Origin: Lineus longissimus | Taxonomy: Eukaryota; Nemertea; Pilidiophora; Heteronemertea; Lineidae | Length of the DNA stretch: 64,000 nt | Direction: 5' to 3' | Assembly (NCBI RefSeq): GCF_910592395.1 | Contig: NC_088310.1 | Coordinates: 24,447,491-24,511,490 of the forward strand | Shown: in pieces, positions 10,801 through 23,600 of the stretch | Numbering within the stretch: position 1 is the first letter of the stretch | Layout: each line of letters starts with the position of its first letter | The notes under the pieces: model-generated | What the model saw: the letters and a program-made list of their open reading frames with translations, nothing else | The model's database searches: none | What the model was told of the DNA's origin: nothing | Program-made: the position numbers and the translations under genes

Positions 10801-13800
10801 CGTTTGGGAGAAGAAAAGATATGTAATTATGAGGTTGCAAACTGGCACTTCAGGCAGAAGCTTCAAGTATGTTAACCAACATGTATAAATAAGTTGTTTA
10901 GTAAACCATCTAAATATAAGACCTTTAAGATCATTTTGTCATGTTTGTCAGATGTCACAATCGCATGATTATGAATAGAAAAGCATGTCACACTAAAAGT
11001 TTATTCTCCACGATTTAGAAAAAGTCAATATCATCAAAATGCTTGGGGCTTTTATGCCAGCATTTTAAAAAGTGAGCGGTTGATACTACCACAGAAACCA
11101 GTAAATTTGCTCATGGCACCAAGTTATTTTGCCCCGAGCAGTCATATTTGAGGAAGCCATGGTTGCAGAAATACATTTTCAAACGACATAAAGAACTTTT
11201 TTTTTAATAACAAACTTTTAATGCTATTGGCTGTGACAAGTTAATTTACCTTTAGGGTGTCATTACAAAAGACAAAATCTGAAGGAAGCGAGGTATTCGA
11301 ATTCAATTAAAATGTACCATACATTATAATAGTGTTGCATTATTGATGAAACGCACCACAGACTCTTGCGTGCAGGATGAATACCTTCGTGGTAGGTGAA
11401 CAAATAAAAATTTCTTATGAATATATTCAAATGAACGCCACAAAGTTTTATTGATATATAATGGAATGTTTGTAATCTGAATCATAGATTCATACATTCA
11501 GTTCATAAATGAACATGCCGATTCCTTTTGTAATGTTACAGTGACTTTATTCAAACAAAAAGCCTTTATAATAACTGATGAATAGATGCTACGAATAATG
11601 GAATGCTCTGATAAGAATTATACTTTAATTTTTTCAGATTTTCTGCTCGTTCATGCACTAAATAGATATTTTTGCATCATTTCAGAATCAGACTAGTTTT
11701 GGTCACCATGCAATGCTTAGCTGTAGAACATGTACCGGTAGGGGTGGCATCTGTCTTAAAGATGTGTTTCCAGTCTTCTGACCTATATTTTGTGAAAAGT
11801 CATATCGTTTTGAATGAAGAAACATAAGTAACCGTGGGAACTGAGCAAAATATATATTTTTGTAATTACACAACGGAAGGATTGCTCAGAAGAAATAGAA
11901 ATTGAACATTTTCCCAGCAGAAAAGCCCAAAATGATATCTTTGTTTTTGATTGCCTTGGTGTGAATTTGATTTGTGGGAATGCCTCTGGCTATTGCGGGA
12001 TGATTTAACAGTGAGGAAACACCCTTTCATAGACATCAAAGGAAGTTGCTGTCTCGCTCTGTGAGAAAAAAATACAAGTTGATAAGATGAAATTAATCTG
12101 AGCCATGTCTCCCGTGGCAGTGACAGATTTAGGTTCAATTGTAAATGGCTGCGCTGAAAATGTATTTTTCTAGGAATTTTATATTTTAGCGGTAAATGTG
12201 AGCACTTTTTGTTGCACAAAGTAGTGATTGTAATCGCCGGTTGCAGTGATTTCAATCACTTGTTTGCATGATGCTTCAGGCACAATAGACAATTATCTGA
12301 GCAAACCAAACTCGGTGGAAAATCCATTAGTCATTACTACAGCTCCATGAATAATAAATGATGAGAAAGAGGTACCGAATGTTACTTTCCCCATTCCCAA
12401 CTGGTTATGATTTTTCTCATTTTGAGACACAATCCAATGGTTATTTAAAAATATTCTTCGCAGGGTTAGAAACTGCCATTTTTTAGTTGCCGGGGAGAAA
12501 ATGTACTGAAAAATAAGTACCAATATTCCATGATGATAAAAAATACTGTGACGGAAGTGTTGGATTATCTACATTTTTTCATTTTTTAATGCATCAAATG
12601 CAAATGCAGGAATTTCGAGAAAAGGGGCGACCAAGTGAAAAATAAGAGTTGCCATGCAGATCATATTAGATTTTTTTCTCAAAGAAGCTGGGGTGTGTGT
12701 CAAGTACAGCATCTGGAACGAAACTGCATGATGTTTAGAGTGAAACACACAGACATCCAATCTCAGCTCATGCTCACATGCAAAGAAGCAAGGTTCGCAA
12801 TAAAAATTAAAAAAGACAAACAATAATTGTTTTCCTAAATATATATGGTGTTATTTTGTAATTGTTGTATTGTTCATTTTAAATTTTGCATTTCTAACAA
12901 TAAAAGATAAACAATGTCGAATGGATTGAAAAATCTTCCAATATTTTATAAACAGAAAGTATTCAGGTTTCTTTTATGTTCAGTACTTATATTTGATTGG
13001 TTGGGTAATCCAGGGTTACATCTGTAGCTTGGAAAATATCGGGAAAGGTTTGAAAGATAATATGCATAAATTTGATATTTAAGCTGTAAAGGGCACCCCA
13101 GAGAGAGATAATTATGATTTTGTCACAGATATACTCATAACCCTGGAAGCAATTTTGAATATATAAAAAGGTCCATGTTTAGTAAGGTATAGTTATGCAA
13201 ATACAATGTTTATTTCATTGTTTCATGTTTCCAGCCAATAAGGTTTAGACACAGGTGTGGCTGTTTATGTATCACAAGTGGATAGGATCGGCAATAATTT
13301 GCATAAAGGCATATTCGTACTTTGAATTAGAAATATCACAGGTCATGCCAATAACTTCATATCAAATGCACATAACATATTTTGAAGTATCATGTGGCAT
13401 TTTATGTGAAATATTAACCAAACAGAGTGCAGACATTGATTTGTCTATCCGAGATATCAAGGAGGTGCCAGTAATGAAAGTCTTTACAAGTGCGATTTCC
13501 CACCATGGGATTTAAATTAGTTTGATCCAGAACTTTGAGAAAGGGGTTGCACACTGGTATTTTTTTATGGTCATTATCCCCGATTCATGGTCCAGGTCAA
13601 TTTGGAAGACTTTCCGCAAGTAAAGGAATGAGGTGCCTGCCCCACTGATTGTCACACCCTTCTCATGACTGGTGCTAAAACTTTTTCTTTAAAAAGAACT
13701 TGCAAAAGTGATAAGTACTGCATTGATGGGTAAAATATTGTATAAATAATGAGTGGATTAATTGACTGCTTCTTCTTGCGGGTTTGAATCAAGAACTTTA

Positions 13801-16200
13801 TGAGGATAAAATCCATCCATCCCAATGTAAGGACATGATGTGCACCTGAAATAAAATGTACAAAAAATCTGTGCAGATAACAAATGAGAAATTGACTTAA
13901 ATTTAAAAAAGTTATTAACAGGTTTTTATTATACATGTGTGGGGTAGGTTTTTTTCTTGATGAAAAATTCCCTTCTACAGTATCTCCAGCATTTACACCT
14001 GACAGCAGTTAGACTATTTGGTTGAAACCAGACCATATTTTTGTGTTTGTAAGAAACATACACTTGCATGTTCAAAGACGATGGAAGCATTTTGTTTCTG
14101 CAAAATTAAGTTACATATAACATGTATAAACACTGTTGACTTTTGTGTTGAAACCACACCTCAGGACCATTTTCCATCGCCAGAGGGGGATGCACGGTTC
14201 ACATGAATCATCAAACATATGCGGTATTGGACCGGGAAGACAAGTGAGCAAATTGGCTATGTCCCATGGTGCCAAGATAAATGGCAAAGGTAGATGGATC
14301 GCTGGTTTTGGAGAAAGGTTTCATTATGATGTCTGACAGAGTTCTGATGAGATGCTATAAGCACTTATTATCGGTAATCATGGTATAGTTTACGATATCT
14401 CTTTGGAATGACACAATTTTGGAAGCATCTATCTTGATATATAGGTCCAAAATTGGATGACTTTTACTCTGAGCCATTCAGAGTAAAGTACACTGCACCT
14501 CTGTCAAACCTTTATCAGCACTTGTGTGGTGAAAGATTTGTTAAGGTCAGAACAAAAACTGACATTATGTTCGATTGCTTGTCTTGTAAAAATTACTTAT
14601 AATGACTGCAATTGCATGTTAGCACTAATCTGATAGAACATGTATATAATGAGACTATGTACTTTTGTTTCTGTTTTCTAAGGGAAACCGATATGTGGTT
14701 TCAAAAAAGACAAAACCTTGCAACCCGTTGCACTTCTGTCATGTCTAACATGTCTAAAGAACATTCTTCATACTGTAGCTTGCGGCAGACTGCAGAACAA
14801 TCCAAGAGTTCTCTCCAACTTCCCCACTCATGGATGCTTTTTTCTTGTCGCCAGCGGATGGACAAATGTTTTGTGTGATGTTCTTAACATCAAAAATACC
14901 AATTCCTGCATTAATTAATGGCATTCGAGTGGGAATTATAATTTTTTACACATGAAAACTTTGCTGAAAACTTGCTCGTGGCTGCAGGAGTAAACATTTG
15001 AAGTGTTTGTGTTCTGGTTGAAATAAATGTCATGTTGAAAGATATGACAAACATGTACATGTTCATGTAGTTGTCAAAACATATTATGGTTTTATCCAGC
15101 AAAAAGCAGTTTAGCTCACTAATGGACACCTGTAAATGGGCTATTTTTGTGGTTGTGACCTACCAATTCACCTATTTTTACCTTCTCTATTATCATATTA
15201 TCTGAATATTGTGACCTTCATACTGACAGAATAGCATATCGCTCACAAAATGTTAAAAAACTGAATACAACAATGAGCAATACATTAATCAGGTATAATC
15301 ACTGTAGCTGCCTATAACTGATTGGCCGAGCAATCACATCGTGATAACTTCGCTAACCTAATCAAGTGTCATCCATCTGGTCATTGCTTATTCATAACAT
15401 ACTAATATGGTTGTAATTACTGCATTTGTCAGTTGCATTGATTTGTACCAGGTTATTTGGACAGCGGTGGTCTCATCGTTAACTCTTTAACAATATTAGC
15501 ATCGCCATGTGGACGCAGTCAGTCTGGTCAGTTTATTGACCATGATATTTTTAATTGTGCTTTCTCTGCTTGTGGTAAGATTCAAGTCTAATAACTACTA
15601 TTCGAATTCAACTTTTGGTTCAATCTGCAAGTCACACAGTGCAATGTGCGCGGGGTGATATATTGCCGTGTAACCAATCATGGTCCATCGTTGCCCTTGG
15701 GGTCACAGGGACTCACAAGCATCTGCACCACGGCAACATCAAAATCCACCACAACAAAGTGAGTAGCTTCCTCCAATTCCATCTAAAGGGTCACTTGGTA
15801 CATGTACTTCCAGATAAAATTACTGATAAAAAATACGGCTAATAAGTAGAAAGTGTTATTCTCCATCCATCTATCACTTTTAAAGCTGCTTATATGTTTT
15901 TCAAATACGCGGATACAAAGTTAGACATGACAAGGTACCATTAATCATGCTCATTTGTAAGTATGCTTCTTGCTAATGTGAACATCAAGCATTAAGCTTT
16001 TTTGCTTGACAGATTAAAGTAATGATACAGCAGCCTATGTTTCATAAATTGTACTCGTATCAGGTTAAGTACAGATCATTATTCAGTTCCATGAGTTTCA
16101 TGACTTTAATCTGCACCAATTAAGTGTACAGGGTAATAATTTTTATAGTTACAAATTTTTAAGAGGGCCTCGTATTTCGATTGAGAATGTCAATATAAGT
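7823..16200. other. Intronic sequence with no recognised gene
   Basis: The long AT-rich interval contains scattered short open frames. The longest, a 129-residue minus-strand frame at 11866-12255, shows no domain, signal peptide or splice context. TACATGTA palindromes occur at 9286-9293 and 15799-15806. I see no tandem array or inverted repeat of note. Confidence 0.5.
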
Positions 16201-16233
16201 TAATGTGAAAATTAATAAAAATTATCAAAGTCA

Positions 16234-16375
16234 AATTTTTTGGGGGCTGATGATGTTTCTTCATTTTGAGTAGAACAAAAAAATGAGTGAAAAAAATATT
16301 TGGACTTAGAAATTTGGTACCGACGATTCTTGCTTGGTCGTCATAGTGAGGTGGTCGTCAACCGGGGTTCCACTG
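16234..16375 (-). mobile_element. Truncated pogo/Tigger-like non-autonomous element with one terminal end, carrying the GGACTGATGATG repeat body
   Basis: The right edge reads CCGGGGTTCCACTG then TA (16376-16377). This is the reverse complement of a CAGTGGAACCCCGG end inserted at TA, the form expected of pogo/Tigger members of the Tc1/mariner superfamily. Internally it shares GGGCTGATGATG...ATTTGGACTTAGAAATTT with copies at 43197-43390, 53488-53580 and 53755-53876. No matching left end is seen and no transposase frame is present, so it is a degraded copy. The family name is inferred from the terminus and the TA target. Confidence 0.5.
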
Positions 16376-16380
16376 TATAT

Positions 16381-16860
16381 CAAAACCTTTCAAAAATGCA
16401 ACATTTCTTGGGGTAAGTAATGCCATCCTATCATGTATTATATCTGTTACATGTTTCTGTAAGATAAAAAATTGATGCAATATGAGAGACAAGCTTTTTA
16501 GAGCTGTGTTCTCTGTTCCTGACATGACTAACATTATTGCTGAATAATATTAAACACGTATCTTCTCTGTCAATGTTTGTAGAAGGTGAAGAAAAAAATT
16601 GTTTTCCGTAAAACAAGTGTGGCAAAGCAACTTGTCACAGGGCGTCGATGTTCGACTCTGGTGGTGTTATGTAAAGGAGATATTGTGTCATTTTGTGAAT
16701 TTTTGCCTAATTTGTCACTTTGCAAAGTGGGTCCTGCAAAATTGAAATGATGAATCAAAAATTTGTAATGGGAGGTCCATTTCTTGGCATTTCCTGATCT
16801 ATATGCAAGTTAATGTCATGAACTTCTTGAAGGGGCTTTGCAAATGACTGTGGTTTCTAT
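16381..16860. other. Intronic sequence with no recognised feature
   Basis: Short open frames on the minus strand (16431-16758) show no domain or splice context. Nothing else was seen. Confidence 0.5.
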
Positions 16861-16869
16861 TGCAGAGGC

Positions 16870-16952
16870 GTTGCCATGACAACATGACATCTGTCGCAAT
16901 TAAAACAATTGCAGCGGCAGCTGCTGTCGGGTTGTCATGTTGTCATAGCTAC
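16870..16952. promoter_or_regulatory. Inverted repeat with RFX X-box-like arms
   Basis: ATGACAACATGACA at 16876-16889 is repeated as its exact reverse complement at 16933-16946. The left arm begins GTTGCCATGACAAC (16870-16883), one base off the RFX X-box consensus GTNRCC-N-RGYAAC. The right side holds GTTGTCATAGCTAC (16939-16952), an imperfect X-box. Between the arms lies CAGCGGCAGCTGCTG with a CAGCTG E-box. RFX factors regulate ciliary and neuronal genes in animals, so an enhancer role is conceivable. A structural or transposon origin is equally possible. Confidence 0.35.
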
Positions 16953-16984
16953 AGGTCGCAGCAATTAATCTCTCATTTGCGAAG

Positions 16985-19900
16985 CGCTTAAATGTGCTTC
17001 ATCATTCCAGTGATGATCCGAGCTGTCATCATCATTTGAATTATCCCATTCTGGCCACAGATGATGACAAACTCCTCATATGCAATTATCCCCTTGGCTT
17101 TATTGACTATTGCATGATTAGTTGTAATCAGTATTTATTGATGAGTATTGCAGCGATAGATGCAAGGTTAGGTTGTGTTGTCTACCCCAGCATGGGGGTC
17201 CAGCGTGATTCACATTGCATTTGAAATTTATTGAAATGCAAGTATTGTTACCAACACTATTGCACATCTTCAAGTAAAACCTCAAGGTTTTGATGAGCTC
17301 AGTAATGTTATGCAATTCTGGAGGCCTTACACGTAATTGTGATCTCTTATCATCCAAATTTGTCACCATGAAAAACACAACATTGTACTTCAAGGTATGC
17401 TGCTCACAAAAAAATGAGCCAATGGGCAAAGATACCTTGCATACCACTACTGTTCTTTTTCGAATGCCGATGGGATGGATATCGCCATCGGAAGATTAAC
17501 TCTGCTTTTTCGTTTTCGCCTTCTTTTACTTGTTCCTTATTCATGTGACTGGTTGTGTGAGAAAAAATGTTTACCATTAGTGGATGGAAGGGCAATTCAT
17601 TGTGCAAAGGATAACCTAATTTTGAAGCAGGGGAAAATGCCATCTGGGTATAGGTCAGATGAAAAAATGTTGGTATAAATTCACAAAGTTGCCGAGTTTC
17701 TAGTACAGTGTGCAATTTTACACATGCAGGAATGTGTCTTGCACATATGAGCATCGTGTAAACTCTTCCCTCTTTTTTAATACACGAAAATGAAGAAAAA
17801 AAAAGTCACCTGCACCATCCCGTTTATTCCTCTTTTTGAAAGGTTTTAGCAATTCTGTGAAACCCCTAAACCAATTAGTCACCATAATTTATGATCATCA
17901 GCTCTTTGTTGGTTTAATGTTTCATTCTGCGTCTTTACATTGCAGTAACAGAAAAAATTAAAAAGATTAGAAGCCAAAGTGTAAACCTTTTTGTAGCCAA
18001 CAAAGAAATCTGATGTCAAAGAAAGCCATCAACCTGAGTACTGAACTTGAAAGTATCATAAGATGGCACAGGAAGATCCCGACTTAAAGGTTTTTATAGC
18101 CAGTGATCTTTGGTCTCAAGTGCTACGAAGTTCGTGCATCGCTGGCAAGGTTTAATCTCTTTGCTTCTTTAAAAACAAGTTGAAGTGTGATCAGGTGAGG
18201 GAAGATTTAAGGTTTTCAGTGTTCTTGCAGATCTTTCAGTCCAAATTCAAAATTTCGAAAATCGAATATTTTCTTCAAACACATTTTACCCTGCCAGTCA
18301 GTTTTATTCCTGTTTTCTAACCATTGAATTTCGAATGCAATGATAGGTCGTAACCCTTGGTACGATTTACAAATTCTGAAAGTTGTTTAACTCAGTTTAA
18401 AATGTCTTATGGTAGAAGGAAAATACAGAATGTCAAGGATAAAAGATTTGCTTTGGGGTTGCCAGTAGTCTACCCTTTCTGACATTATATCACGGTTGTT
18501 GAAGGAGCAGGTAGTAAAAAATTAAGGTTGCAAGATCACACTGCCTCATAAATCTGATCAGGATCTTCCAAGTGGCGCCCAAGTTAGTTTCAACCAAGCA
18601 TGCTGGAATTTTCTGTACATTTCTATATGAATCTATATGTAGTCCATACCAAACAGAACCTAAAACGCACACCATCAATGTTCCCAGCATTTCATCTATG
18701 GGCAGATTTAATTTGACACATTAATGGATTGAAATGGATACCTTACTTTTTGTTTCTTTGACAGCAGTAAATGGACATTTGTTTGCCATCTATTCTGGCT
18801 GTGATGGCTGCCATGACAGTTACAACCAGGCGAGTCTATAGCACCGTCAATGGATGTAGTTACCCCAAATCTATGGACACATTCCGGAAATTAGTATCGT
18901 AAAAATTCTGAACAGATTCTGACTAACAAGATTCAAGTACCTCTGCAGAGATGGTTATAACATATTCCACTGCGTTGATCATAATATGGCAATTTCATAT
19001 CGTATAGTGATATTTTTAGGAATTTTTTATGCATATCAAACAGTACGATCTCAAAACATGTCAATTTATTTCAGCCCTTTTAGAAGAAGAGGCAATTTGA
19101 GTAAAAAACAAGATGAATGGAGTTACATGTAATTGGTGATGCATGCACTGGGCACTCAAAAAGGTGTGGGACGTACCTCTAGGTGGGGACACCATCAGTA
19201 ATTCAAGTACGTGCTGTCTGTATTCTCGGTTTGTGTAAAAATTAAGAATGAAGTGGTCATACGCTGAACAGTGCCTCTACCTTTGCCAGCCGAGATTTTT
19301 GGGTTGATTCTGCTCTCTCAGCGCAGGACCTGGCATGATGCCAATGTGTAGGCCACAAGCCTTGATGCAAGCGGATGTTGCAGCAGTCATTTGACATCAA
19401 TTTGAAATTGTAAAAACGGAACCTGTGTTACAATGCCATAGATTTTAAGGTCCATTTCTGCGAGAAAAAATTGTTATGTGTAAGTCATTACACCAAAATA
19501 TCTTAGTTGCTCGGTTGCCGATAATGTTAAAATTAATACTTAGTGTGGGTTTAAATAAACAAATGCAACGACTCCAGTCTATTCAATTTCTATTTAATAC
19601 TTAGTGAAAGTTACACACAAAAGCTTCTGCTAAAACTATTGAATTTAAAGCCTGAGGCAAAGCAAAACTGTGTTCATTTCTACAGATAACATATTACAGT
19701 AAATGCCAAAGAAATTTGCAAAGGTTTCCATCATTAACTTTACCCTCGGGTTTCTTTGGTCAAAATAATGTACACTCTTACAAATAATACCACATTGCTA
19801 GATGTTGATACTTCGTTGATAATATATGAGGCTTTTCATGAGATAGCTTCCATTTGGATGGGTGTTAAAATTAGGGACGTTGCTATTAGATCTGGCCCTC

Positions 19901-20209
19901 CAGCGGTCAGAGGATGACAAGGCTCGATCCAACCAAGTCTGAATTACTCACACGAAGCAGAAGAATGCCCAAGGCCATTTCTTGCATTAGCTGTTGTGGC
20001 TGTGGGTGGCATGCTGCAAGAAAGAGTGTCATTTTACTCAATTTCCCATTGTTACTGTGATGGAAAAATTGTCATCAAGTTAAAAACATCACTCTCTTGT
20101 TTTGTCAGGATGCTTTACTGTTGAGTGCCTTGGTATAATCATGCTTCAGTTTGTCATCAGAGACTTAGCTTCTTTGAGTGAGTCGTTGATATGTTGTTGG
20201 CCACTCTAA
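16985..20209. other. Intronic sequence with no recognised gene
   Basis: AT-rich interval with overlapping short open frames on both strands around 16994-17754, none resembling a known protein. A TACATGTA palindrome lies at 19124-19131. Confidence 0.5.
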
Positions 20210-20650
20210 AGCCTGCAGCACACTAGCCGCCAACTTTGGCGACAAGAAGCGTTCAGCTGACGCCTCTCGACGCCCAAGTTGGCGGCCAGTGGATCTCGGT
20301 CAGAGCACACCTGCCCAGAATCAGCGTCCAGTAGCGTCTTTTCCGCCACTTTAGGCTGCCATTTTGAAATCATGTGACATCGAGACGCAAGCTGATAGGC
20401 CATAGCCTCGCCGCCGACGCCAAGTCAGGCGGCCATCCGTAGCACACCTGGCTTCTTCTTGCGTTCAAACGCGGCAACGCGCGTCAAAAATCAAACATGT
20501 TAGATATTTGGCATTTAGTTGCGGCAAGTGGCGGCAAGTCGCGTCCGCCGACGCCGTTCGTAGCAGACTAGGGATTTTTCAGGCGTTCAGGACTCTTGCG
20601 GCAAAAAACGCCAGTGAACGCCGAAGTTGGTGGCTAGTGTGCTGCGGGCT
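20210..20650. mobile_element. 441-bp non-autonomous TIR DNA transposon (MITE-like), GC/CpG-rich
   Basis: The first 32 bases (20210-20241, beginning AGCCTGCAGCACACTAGCCG) and the reverse complement of the last 32 (20619-20650) agree at 29 of 32 positions, giving clear terminal inverted repeats. The inside is rich in GGCGGC, GACGCC and GCGTC motifs, contrasting with the AT-rich intron on both sides. Related AGCACACCTG motifs recur inside at about 20312 and 20453, suggesting sub-terminal repeats. The internal open frames (20206-20403 minus and 20508-20738 plus) are by-products of the repeat and encode no transposase. No clear target-site duplication was identified, so the superfamily is left open. 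Confidence 0.75.
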
Positions 20651-23600
20651 GAAGAATCTGGCTGGGTGTTGCTCTTTAGAATTCCCAGTTCCCAATTCCA
20701 ATTTAATTCATATGAAAGAAATCGCAAAGTTTTGTTAAATGTCGCCTACATAGTGACAATTCATTATGGACAATGGATATGTGATCTTCCTCTTCCATCA
20801 TAAAGGTTACCAAACTTGGTTTTCCAAAGAACTTCAGCCATATTTCCTTCTTTTGTGGTTTCTGTGGCATAAAAAACCTGCCTTTGGTTCCCTAAGCAAT
20901 TCTAGCGCTCCTCAAATGAGTGAATTCTTGGGCATGTCCATCTTCACTGTACAAAAAAAATGTATCTCAAACCACCAAATCAAGCTGGTCCACCCATTAA
21001 ACATGTAGAGATGATAATACAACAAAAACAGGTGAAACAAGTTCAAGTCCATTAAACATTTTTAAAGAAGCTAACCGCTCCCAGTTTTGCTTTCCTCTTG
21101 CTAAAGATGTTCAGCAGTGATGGTAGTAAATTTTATCATGATTTACTTGGAAAGCTTTTTTTCAAATTGAATAAAATGGGTTTCGGGAGACATTTAAATG
21201 TCAGGGTTATCATTGCTTGTGGCAGACAAGAGGAAATCTCATTTATTGTCTGTCAGGATAGATTCTAATTGATTCAATGATATTCTCTGCATGCAACTTT
21301 GGTATAACTGGATAACTGCATATTGATTGTTTCCCTTGTTTTGTTAGTCCATGATCACTGAAGAAGATACCAGCTCCTTACTGACTCGTATGTGACTTTA
21401 GGCCATCACGGGAGCCAAGGGCACATTATTAAGCAGTTAGCTTTAGCCATGAGCCTTCTGGCCTTGCAACTTTTTAACATGTTCAAGAGAAGTGTAATAC
21501 ATGTAACTGCTATTGTCTTAAAATACTCAAGGCCACGGAACTCAAGTATAAATTGTGTCTGTGACGATTGACATTGGTTGCCTTTTCTATGTGTCAATGC
21601 ACTTTGTAGAAAGTGCTACTATCAGGACAGAGACGTTTTAAAGCATTGTCACAATATGAGCCATTTATCTTATAATTGACTCGCACAATGATTCGACCCC
21701 CAATACTACTGGTTTTTGCCATACAATATATCACCAAGCAATATTCTTACACAGTCTTGAGACCAAACTGCTGCCAGCACTTTTCATTAGCATGAACCTG
21801 AGGGAGTTGATATCATCTGAGGTTGCGTGAATTAATATTTGATGAAATCAGAACTCTGTCGAATTATTTGCACTGCGATTGCCATTTTGCTGCATGCATT
21901 TGCAGTGATTTATTTTAGTCTGCCAGGGAAATTAATTATATCAACACTTACTGCATTTGATCATTTCATTATTGTGCCATAAAATATGCTTTGTGTTGAT
22001 GTCTTATGTCGTTTTGCTTGTCGAGATGCAAGTTTGATAGTGAGACAGGGTAAATAGCTCTTTTGGTGAGAAATGCTAGATTTTGTAGAATAATCTTTTG
22101 ATGTTAAAGTCATTTATTTATCATATTTGTAGCTGATATGATTGTGCTTTATAGCTTAATTGAATCATCAAATCATGAAACTGGTAAAAGACCAGAAACA
22201 TGTATTTCGAAGACAATCACATTATAGTGTGGAGTCAGTGGGATAGCAGAAAATCTTCCCTTATGAGCTTACATGTTTTTTATGACACTCAGAGTGCGAC
22301 AGAAAGTTGCACCATTTATTGGCAATTTTCAAAAGTGCTCTCCTCCCCACATCCTATTGGATGATTGACTTCTTCCGGCATTTAGAGTTTCACAAAAATT
22401 TCCTTGCTGTTCATTTTTCATAATCGAGCAAAAACTAGTCGCCTGATAAATCAAGTGACTCATTAATAGTTGCGGAAGTTCCTGCCATAACAAAGACGAT
22501 TATTACCACGTACAATGTTCAACTCCTACCTTTTACGAAGTATTAAGTCTAGAAATCTCTTGCTGCACAAAAGCCGCTTTAATTTTAGTTTCCATAGAAA
22601 CCTGTCATTAAATATAATCCCATCAGAACTTTTATAACGTAAAGAGAAAACCACATTGTGGGCTAAGATGGCATTTTTTATTCAAGTACAGGTGAAATTC
22701 AATTGAGCTATGTATGATTGATCATTACGGCTCTTTGTCATGAAATAGAGCAAATAGTATGACTTAGAAAAGAGTATGGGATTTCAGAAAGATGATTATC
22801 AATGTCCGAAAAGCACTTTTGAGAAATATTTGGCAAATTTGAACCGACTCATTTTTGCACTATCAGTTTCAGCTTATTGGTTTCATCCAGTTTGAGACTT
22901 GCAATTTTAGAGATCTGCCTCATCCCCTTGAAAGAAAATGAATTTGTATTTCATGAGTTTTATAATAGAGGAATAGCAAGATGAGGGTATTAGCATCCTA
23001 ATGGTCTTGGTTAACATCCTATGGAAATTGATATTGAAAAGATATGTCCACAAATTGTCACAAATCATTGCCAGCATCATACATCCCTTTCTAATTTTTC
23101 ACTCGCTGAGATAGATGGAATTGATTTGAATGCTACATGTGACAGTAATATCAATGTTTTCAATCAGAACTGAAATCTTTTATATGTATTTGATGATAAA
23201 GATTGCTTGAACATTGTTGAATTACTTTAGTTTTATCAGGCAATCTGGGGGCCACCAATACGGTATATTTCAACTTCAACTTTAAACTTTTGAATGAACG
23301 AACCTCACTTTTAAAAAGCCTTTTAATAATTCAAATGTCCACTTACATTTCCCCTGCAACAAAGCTCAGAAAGTTCAAATTTTTTTATTCATATCTCCGG
23401 TGGAACTTAAATATTGACTAACAGTCAAGACTCCGACAGACATAAAGTACCATGGAGTAGGTCCTTATGACCAGTCTACCCTCCTTCTCAATTCATCTGT
23501 TGACATGATGCATCGATATTTTACCCCACTTGACAAAGTTACCAGATATCTGCCTAAAAAATTTAAGTCGAAAATGATGCTGTGGCCATTTTTGCCAATT

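Noticed and set aside
11866-12255. 129-residue minus-strand open frame
   Set aside because: No recognisable domain, no signal peptide, low-complexity Ser/Gln/Leu composition and no splice-like edges. Length is within chance for a 64 kb six-frame search.
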